Source: Hippasteria phrygiana
Taxonomy: Eukaryota > Echinodermata > Asteroidea > Valvatida > Goniasteridae
Assembly (NCBI GenBank): GCA_037893225.1
Contig: JAZGUH010000731.1
Span: 558,001-622,000, forward strand
Length of the DNA stretch: 64,000 bases
Direction of reading: 5' to 3'
Made by a program: the position numbers and the translations under genes. Positions 51,801-60,800 of this stretch are shown here, in pieces. The notes beneath the pieces are model-generated. The model saw nothing but the letters and a program-made list of their open reading frames with translations, had not been told where the DNA came from and ran no database searches. How positions within the stretch are numbered: the first letter of the stretch is position 1; each line of letters opens with the position of its first letter.

Positions 51801-54800
51801 GTAGGTGAAACCGGCACAATGGACTTGGAAAGAAATGTTGGTTAAGGAATTGTGCATGTGCAGTAGGGGCACCAAAGAAAAACTAGATTTGAAGTTGGAA
51901 TTTTGCCGATGACAATAGTAGTTTCAAGTGTAATTTTGGTAACATTTTGTGATTCCATGGATGTGGTGTAATGTTTGTGTGTTTTTTATAAGCCTTCTGA
52001 ATGCTTGTTCAAGCACAGTCATGAAGAGCATGGTGCTTGTGTCCTTGAGCAAGACAATTTGCTGCAATTGCTTCTCTCAACCCAGAAGTTAATGGGTACA
52101 ATGTACCTGGACAGGAGATCATGATACTTGTGTCCTCGAGCAAGACAATTTACTGCAATTGCTTCTCTCAACCCAGATGTTAATGGGTACAATGTACCTG
52201 GACAGGAGATCATGGAACTTGTGTCTTTGAGCAAGACACTTTGCTGCAATTGCCTCTCTCCACCCAGGAACCAGCGGGTATCTTTGAGCACGGAGTCAGT
52301 TATTGAATGGTGGTTGTCTAAGTTCTGTACAGTCAGTAGCTATTGCTATTAGTCTTTTGTTTATACACTATTAAATATTCTATTAAAATGATTAAACATT
52401 TTGTCTTTCAGATGCCCGATGCCTTTCTGCAAGACACCGCGGCGGAGGGTGAGACGGTTGAAGAGCTTACCAGCCAAGTGGGCCGAGCTACCCCACGACC
52501 AGAAGAAAAGCATCTCGGAGGAGCTTGGTAAGTCGGAACTACAATCTTGGACAAAACTCACTGGGCCACGTACTCTCCTCACTCTCCTCCTGTCAGTGTT
52601 GGCTTGCTGTCAAAAGTTGAGGATGGTTGAAGTTGTGCATGGAAAAACCTTTGGGAGGCAGAACCTGGGTGGTGGTCTGCTGTTGAGGTGTTTCATGAGT
52701 TGCTGAATTCAGTCCACTAGGTTCCCCTTAACCCCCCTCCCACCCCCCCCCCCCCCCAAAAAAAAGTTTTAAAAATCCTCTACACTCATTGACAGAATAT
52801 AACATATCTAGACACACCCCTGCTTGTATTACAAGCACACCGTGAGTTATGTACATTCTGCCGAGTGGGGTATTTTTCTAGATGGGAGCAGAAAAAGGTT
52901 ATGTGTTTGTAATCTTTTGATTTTGATTGCTGTGAACCTTGAATAGTTCTGTCACTGTTTGTGTGGTGTTTATCCTAAAGGCCTTCCAGTGGATCAGATC
53001 ACCAACAAGTGCTGTGCAGCTTGCTTCAATCGCATCGCCAGGAAGCTTGGAACCGACGGGACGGAGCTGGAAGTAGCTGGGACTACACCTCCACCTGAGG
53101 GACAAGAGCCAGGTAATTTTGCCATCTCTGTGTACAAGAAGAGCACTGCCAAGGGGAAGGGGATATAGTTCATCCCAACCCCTATCCCACCCCACCCCAC
53201 CCCATACCCCTATCCCACCACACCCCATACCCCTATCCCACCACACCCCATACCCCTATCCCACCACACCCATCTACTACCCCCATCCCCTACCTCCCTA
53301 TCCCACCCTGTTCGTTACTTCCATCCTACTGCCTTTCCACCCCATTCCCTACTCCTGTCCCACCCCCACCCCCACCCCCACCCCCATCCCCAACCCCATC
53401 CCGGTCTCCATCCCCTAACCTCCCACCTAATTCCCTAACCTCCCACCCCATCCCCCATCCCTTATTTTTATCAAAGTTGCTGCTTCAATTTTTTGGGACA
53501 TCCCAGAAATGTTGCTGAGTAATAGCTGATTTTGCATTTGATTTTTCTTATTCAGTGATCAATGAAACTTCGAGATGGACTGAAGAGGAAATGGACGTAG
53601 CCAAAGAAGGTGCGTCTGTTGTTTGAGCAGAATTTTTCCAGGCTTCAAAGTGCTTATTTGAAAAACACTGACCTTGCCTGGAGCTGAGCACTAAGCTGCA
53701 TTGGCACTGAACTTAATTTGGGGGAAAGATCACCGGGATGAATGGAAAAGCTCCATTGGTTAAATGGTGCACCTTGACTTCACCGAGACCTGAAGTAATA
53801 TAATAATGAATCTGCCGTCGTATTCTCGAACGTCATGACATACAGCCTTCATCTGATTGTTTAATTTGCTGGTGATTGATTCACAAGTGCAGATCGATCA
53901 AACTTCCAATGGTAGCAATACTTTACCCCGTAATTGTCATCAAATATCAACCACCTAAAAATCACTGTGACTGAAGCACATGTATGATGTGCCTATGTTA
54001 GTGTGACCTCACTGTAATTTGATGAACAGCATTCCATTTGTTCTAGACTTTTGTGACTTATACTGTTTGCTGAAGAATGGTTTCCTTAAAACTTGGCTGG
54101 TCAGTCTTACTGAAGTTGGCCGGGAATCGGCACCTTGCATTGCAGTATAATAAAACAAGCAGAAGGTTTTAAGACTTTGAAAAAAATAATCATCGTGGTG
54201 AGTTTTGTCAAAAACGTCCAGTGTAATCATGGATCTAGTCACTAAAACTGTTAAAGTCTGCCCATCCCAAGTTTGGCTGAGCGTCTTCAACTTTTTCTCC
54301 TCTCTTACTGCTGTTTCTCCTCTTCTTCCACAAGGTTTACTGAAACATGGTCGTGACTGGGCCTCCATTTCCAAATCCGTCGGCACCAAGACAGAAGCTC
54401 AGTGTAAAAACTTCTACTTCAATTACAAGAGGAAGTTCAATTTAGAACAGATCCTAGAGGAACACAACAAGAAAGTAAAGGTATGCAGGCAAAAGGAATA
54501 CTTTTCTCTGTAATCTGTAATTAAAAGTAATTTTGATTTTGAGCAGGGGTTTGTTAATTCTTACAGTAATTGACAGTGGTTTACCGTCGGGTGCATGAGA
54601 AAAAAACTGAGCTTCAGTTTTGCATAGTTTAGAATTGAGTGTCGTGCTGAGTAATTTCCATCGTTCTTCCCCAGGTGGAAAGGGAGCACCGTATCTCCAC
54701 CACAGAAAGCACAGTGTCGACGCTCACGGCAGTCTCGGATGACGACGACGATTCTATGATGTTCAGTGACGAAGACAACGATGCTGATAACGACATGGGA

Positions 54801-57800
54801 AGCTCAGACACAGACAGCGCCAGCGAAAATGAAGGGGACGGCGCACCACGAAAACCCAAGAAAGGAGGCGGGGGAGAGACCAGTCTTGGAGCAGCCAAGC
54901 CCATGGATGTGAGCCCCTCTGGGACTGCCCTGGGCAGCAGTGGTGGCGGGGACAACAAAGGGAGCTTGCCGGACACAGGGCACGACAAGAACCAGTCGGA
55001 AAACGACAAGGGTGGTGGTAGGGCAAGCGACAAAACAGAGGGGGTGAGGCATGAGGTTGCTAACAATGACCAAAAACAGCAGCAGCTAAAAGAAGCTGAA
55101 GCTGCCCAGAAGATTACTCCGGACCCCAAGCAACTTCCCTGCACCCCTTCTCAACCCGATCAGCCGGCTCCCATCTCTGAGATGCCACAGGCTCGTCCCG
55201 AGCCTCCGGGCCCAGCACTGGCTCCATCCCGCCCACGGGACGATGACGATTCCAGTGCCACCTGCAGTGCCGACGAGGGCCAAACGCATGAGGACGTTGA
55301 AGCCGTCGTTATTCAGGGGATGCCCAACTCCTCCATGATGCCACTGACTCGCAGAGCGCTGGAGAGTCACACCGGGGGTGACAAGGTCTCATCCAGCGAT
55401 GAGAAGCGGTACTTCCATGGGCTCCACCAGCATCCGACCAGCAGAGAGCGACTCGGGGAGCTCACCTCCTCCTCCTCCTCCTCCTCCTCCTCGCAGCCTC
55501 TATGCCAACCGACAATGCAGGTTGAACAGGACCGTAGGCAAACTAGGATGGATCCCCCTGGGGATGCGACGAGCACTGGCAAGCCCAACACTACCCTGGC
55601 AGAGTTTCTCGGAATGGAGGGCAAGGCAGTCAACAACATCAAAGATTTGATAGACTCTGCTATTGATAAGCATCTTGGTAAGCATTTCTTTTTTTCATTA
55701 TGGCATTTCATCAACCGTTATTTTTTTTAATATCCAATTTGTTTGACAAGCACATGTCACTCCAAATAGTTTTGGTCAAGGTTTTTTCAGTCAGTAGAGT
55801 ACTTGAGTTACCTCTAATAATAAACAAGGGCAACAAAACAACCAATATCTAATATAATTAGTAGAAAATATTTTTGAATTGTTTTTTGCTTTAATACTTA
55901 GTTTCCCTCACTTCGGTTTCTGTTATTCGGTTGTCTTTTCCAGGAAAGTCAAATGCCAGCTCACCCGGCCAGCAGGACTCGGTGACAAGCAACCCCTCTT
56001 CTCTTTCCGACTCCCGCCGTAGCCCAGCTTCTGCAAAAGACCCCAAAGAAACCCCAGAGGGACGTCGCTCCTCAGAGAGCATGTACCGAGAGATGCACTC
56101 TGGCCGGAACCCGTTGTGGGCAGACTCCAGTGATAGCAAAGAACGGCGGCCGTCTAGAGTAGAGCCGGGTGCGGCATATGCACCTCACATCTCCCACACA
56201 TCCCAAGTGCATCAGAGAACCCAACAGCAACAGCAGCAGCAGAAACAGCTGCAGGAGCGAGACATCTACGAAGTTGGCAGCAGCCACCCGGACACCCGAG
56301 CAGGGCCATCGTACCCGAGCAGTGCCATCGGTCGGGCGTTGTACACAGCCGGCCGCTACCCACGTGACGCCCACGGGGAGATGTACCTGGACCGGGATCA
56401 GCACCAACATGTGTCCTCCCCACCGGGGTTGCCCACTGGAGCTCGGCCGTCCCGGTCTGGTTCCCCGTACGCCCTGGTGCCCATGGACAGGGTGTCCCAG
56501 TCCCAGCAACAGCACCGGCCTATCCCACTGCCTAGGTCTACCAAGGGGAACGTGCCACCCCCTCCTCCGCTGATCAACAAGCTGTCACCCAAGCCTGTGA
56601 AGACGGAAAAGCCATCGCCCCTCGGACAGCCCCACGGTGGTTCCATAACACAGGGTACACCCATCAACTTCTCTACTGCTGGCAATGCCCCTTCAAGGTA
56701 ATTATACACACTATCAAATCAAAAACTTAACGGGGCAAAAAGACCTCGTAATTATGATTAAAGTCTTTATAATAGATTAACATAACTGGTTAACCTTCGC
56801 TGTTCCTTTCCCAGGATATCCTTGGTTACAAAATACTCTGGGAGTACAAGGGTTAAAGATTAACGTGAATCGGAATAGAAAAAAATGCAATAAATAGTTA
56901 TGAAAAAATAAAGGTTTTGATGTATTTTGGCATTTAAGTAATTTATCAAGACAGGAAAATATAACTAAGGCCTGCCATCAATATTGACTTTTAGCAGACT
57001 CTAAGCTTAGTCAGCAGATATCTGGATTAAAGCCTTTTCTTAGTTACCCGCCACCTGCCAGAGCTGGGCAGGCTTATTAGCATGTCAATGAAAGTGTAAT
57101 ACATGTAATACATGCGAAATAGTGTCCGCTGCGAAATAGTGTCCAAGTGCACAATGCATACATACAGTACATGTTTATACACTCTGCCAAAAAAAGAAAG
57201 TTCCCGACTTGTACTTTTTTTAATAACTCAAGAATACTGTGAGGCCAAACAAAATAAATGGTATGTTTACGATAACAGCTTGAAAAAAATCCAGGAAGGT
57301 ACGTAGGGAAATCATTTTATTTTGTCGTTTCTGTTTTCATTTAAGTTGAGTTTCAAGTGTGGAAAATGATTATGTTCGTGGCAAATAATTGAAACTAGTG
57401 TTCATTTCAAATTATCAACTAGCAAAATGGCAATAAAAAGTCGACAATTTGGCTGCCAAAAATTCCGGTGGGTCGAGTTACCGTAAACACACCTTTTTTT
57501 TTTTTTTTCGGCCTAATCATTTTTAACACCTCATAAATGCAGAAAAAGGTTCTGTTTCTAATGATCCATCATTTATGGCACACAACGTTTGCTTAAGGGG
57601 AGAAATAATGAGATTTGTTGCATTACATGTAGGTGCAAAAATAGAAGTGACACTTTTTTATGATGCTACACTCATCACTAAATAAAACCTTTGATAACAG
57701 TTTCAATGCAATATTGAGTCTGCATCATAAAAGTGCCACTTTTATTTTTGCGCCCAATTCGACAAATCACATTATTTCTCCCCTGAAACAAATGTCCTGT

Positions 57801-60800
57801 GCCATAAATGACGCATCATTAGAAGCAGAACCTTTTTCTGCATTTATGATTTTTTCAGGTGTTTAAAATGATTACAGTATTCTTGAGGCGTAAACTTTCT
57901 TTTTTGGCCGAGTGTATGTACATAATGACTGGCAGAAAATAGACAGTATTTGGTAGGGGCGTTTGTTGGGGAGTGGTAACATTTCTTTTCAATAATATAC
58001 AATAACAGCAAGTTTCGTTGGTCCTGTAAGTTGGGTTTTTCTGAATCCTGGTCACAATCGGTAGGACGTCTCAAATTAATAAAGCTTCATTTGTAATCAA
58101 CACAGGTAGGGCCGTATTTCCACCGATCTCCTAAAGATGAACATGGGCCACATGTTGGCCCGATAATATTGTTACCTAATACCTTAGAAACATATTTTTA
58201 CCACTACTTTATACCAACACTGATTGGCCCCAATCATCTTTTGTGCCGATGAATCATTATTTTCCCACCTGCATGTGGGGCACGATCTCGTATCTTTTTA
58301 TCAACATATCACGTGTCCGCCAGCCGTGTCCCTCCGTATTTATTGACCTTGTTTTACTTTGGGATATCATAGGGCCCAATCTTTGTTTCTTCAGGAATTC
58401 TAACAAAGTGTGTGGAAATCTTAATCAATGTCGGCAGGCAAAATTGCCGGACACCTGCAGTACGGTATCACGCTCGAGTGAGTCTCAACAAAATGAAACA
58501 GGAGCTCGCGGACTCTGCAGATATTTTAAGAGACATCAGAAGTAATGCATTAGTCAGTAGGAATGTTAACATAACAAAACCGCACGGTCGGTGACTTGGT
58601 CAGGCATGAGCGCACACTGGCGGAAAAAATCCGCTGACTGGCTGAACGTCAGCAATGTGAGAACTACACGGATATTTTATTAGTCAAATTTGATGGCTGG
58701 CCTAACCCGTCATTGGTAATATTAAAAAGCATTGCTCACATGTGCAGATGTCTGGAGCCTCACAGAGGGTGGCTGTGAGTGGGTTTGTTTTTGCATTCAA
58801 TACGGAACCTTTAACAATAGAGGACAATAGGGTCCCCGTTTGAAAATTGTATACAAAACCAATGAGGGTCCTTGCCAAAAATTATGAACAATAGGACGAC
58901 AATAGGAGGTCCCCGATTGAAGGTGTTTGCACACTTGGGTGTGCACAGGGGATCTGTCATTAATGTCAGTTTGGAAGGGGTATTTCTGAGTATGTAAATA
59001 CCGGCAATCATGGACTAGGGACAAAAGGGTTAGGGCATAGACAAAGGGTCCACGATTGACCGAACGTCCACGATTGAAAATCGTGTACAAAACATATGGG
59101 AGGCCTTCCGAAAAAGGTAAAGTACAAAACAAAAGAGGGACAATAGGGAGTCCGTGATTGCCGGTATTTACACACTTGGGTGTGTGTGAGTTTGTTTTTG
59201 CATTTAATAGGGGACCTTTAACAAAAGAAGACAATAGGGTCCCCGATTGAGAAAGGTCCCCGTTTGAAAATCGTGTACAAAACCAATGGGAGGCCTTCCA
59301 AAAAAGTTAGAGGAACTAAAACGCCAATTTTCTTTTTGACTTTTTGGACTTTTCCGACAGTTTAAATACTCCTTTAACTGATGGAGATTAGTTTGCAGAC
59401 GAGAGGGATTTTATAATTTAATAAAAAGGGGTTGTTATTCTGAACCATTTATCCTGTTTCGCGAAAGCTCATTATGTATGTTAAATGTATGTACGTGACC
59501 CCGTGACGTACACGTGTAGAGTCGGTTGATGCTACAGCCAAACACTATGCATGTACGTACGTGGAGTTGATGCTGCTGAAGAGTTTTTGTCGACCTAACT
59601 CCTCCGTTTTCCCGTCTATTTTGTCTAATTTTGATATTATTTCAGTATGAGCATGGTTCTGAGATAATCATTATGCCTCGATCGTGTGTAGTTGGGGGTT
59701 GCACGAGGAACAGCGACAAAAACCATGACCTAACCTTACTGCGATTCCCAGTGCTGAATGGCGACAGTGGGTCCGCTTTGTAGACAATACAAATCAAAAA
59801 ATTAGCTGGCCTGACGTTTCGAACTTAAGCAAGTTCTTTCTCAAAGGCAAATGACAGAGTACAAGAAACAAACATGTAGGGAACACACATGCATGAGGGG
59901 GTGGGTGGAGAAACACAAAAGAGGGATGCAAGGGAGCCTGGCAGTGGGTAAACATCAAAGAGAGAGGTTTGGGTAAGGATGAATGCGGGGAGGGATTAGG
60001 ATGAAGGTTGAAGCTGGGGAATTGGACAAAGGAATGTGGTTAGTGGCAAAGATAAACAGGAAATGGTAAGACAACCCCAATTGGCCAAGAGACCCCAAGA
60101 GGGTTTGCCAGGAGGATAATCTGTAAACAAATGACAATGGGGGAAAAATTAAAAGTTAATCATTCCCTTCCTGGATGTTTAGACCATGTGGTTGAATAGT
60201 CCGAAGACGTTTCATCCAAACTTTCTCTCGGCTGAGGCGAACTGAGTCCTTGCGGTGGAAAAGTGATTCTATGCCCTGTAGAATCATATCAGAAATGGAA
60301 TGGTTAGGCAAGTTGAAGTGATGACCAACAGGGGTGTCAATTTTCTTGGTGTTTACAGTCGATCGATGGCCATAGAAACGCTTCTTGAGCGTGTTCTTGG
60401 TCTCCCCGACATACTGGATACCACAAACCCTGCAAGAAATGAGATATATGACATTAGAGGTGTTGCAAGTAATGTTGCCATTGGTTCTGTGAGTAGTTCC
60501 AGATGAATGGCCAGAAAAGGAGTCAGACTCCTGCATGTGAGTCTGGCAAACAACACACCTGGAATCGCACTTAAAAGTACCATGCTGTATGGGAGGGGAT
60601 GCAGCCAAGGTGGGGACCTCGGCTCGAACAATCAGGTCTCGTAGATTGCGGGGGCGCCTATAAGCCAATATTGGGTTGTCAGGGGCGGCACGGGCAAGGC
60701 GATCTGAAGTATGAAGGATATGATGGTTGTCATTAGTTATTTTACGAAGGGGAGGGAGACTAGGATGAAAGGTGGTGACCAAGGGAATCTTGGGGTCGGC

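Larger units (their letters stand above)
41326..52411. other. Intron between exons 12 and 13, 11 kb
   Basis: DR1 site (41506), inverted ends CCAAGACGTCCTTAGCG..CGCTAAGGACATCTTGG (41551-41652), G run (42037), TTAA MITE (42977-43117), SINE-like copy (46020-46240, minus), CRE-palindrome element (46290-48630), G-rich repeat (48900-48977), DR1-bearing repeat (49430-49905), TTAA MITE (50026-50314), and a run of three diverged CTTGTGTCCTTGAGCAAGAC units (52020-52280). Between these, 43120-46000 and 51100-52000 show no element I can define. Confidence 0.6.

Noticed and set aside
54629..55144. 171-codon minus-strand frame opposite exon 17
   Set aside because: Antisense shadow of a biased, GC-rich coding exon.
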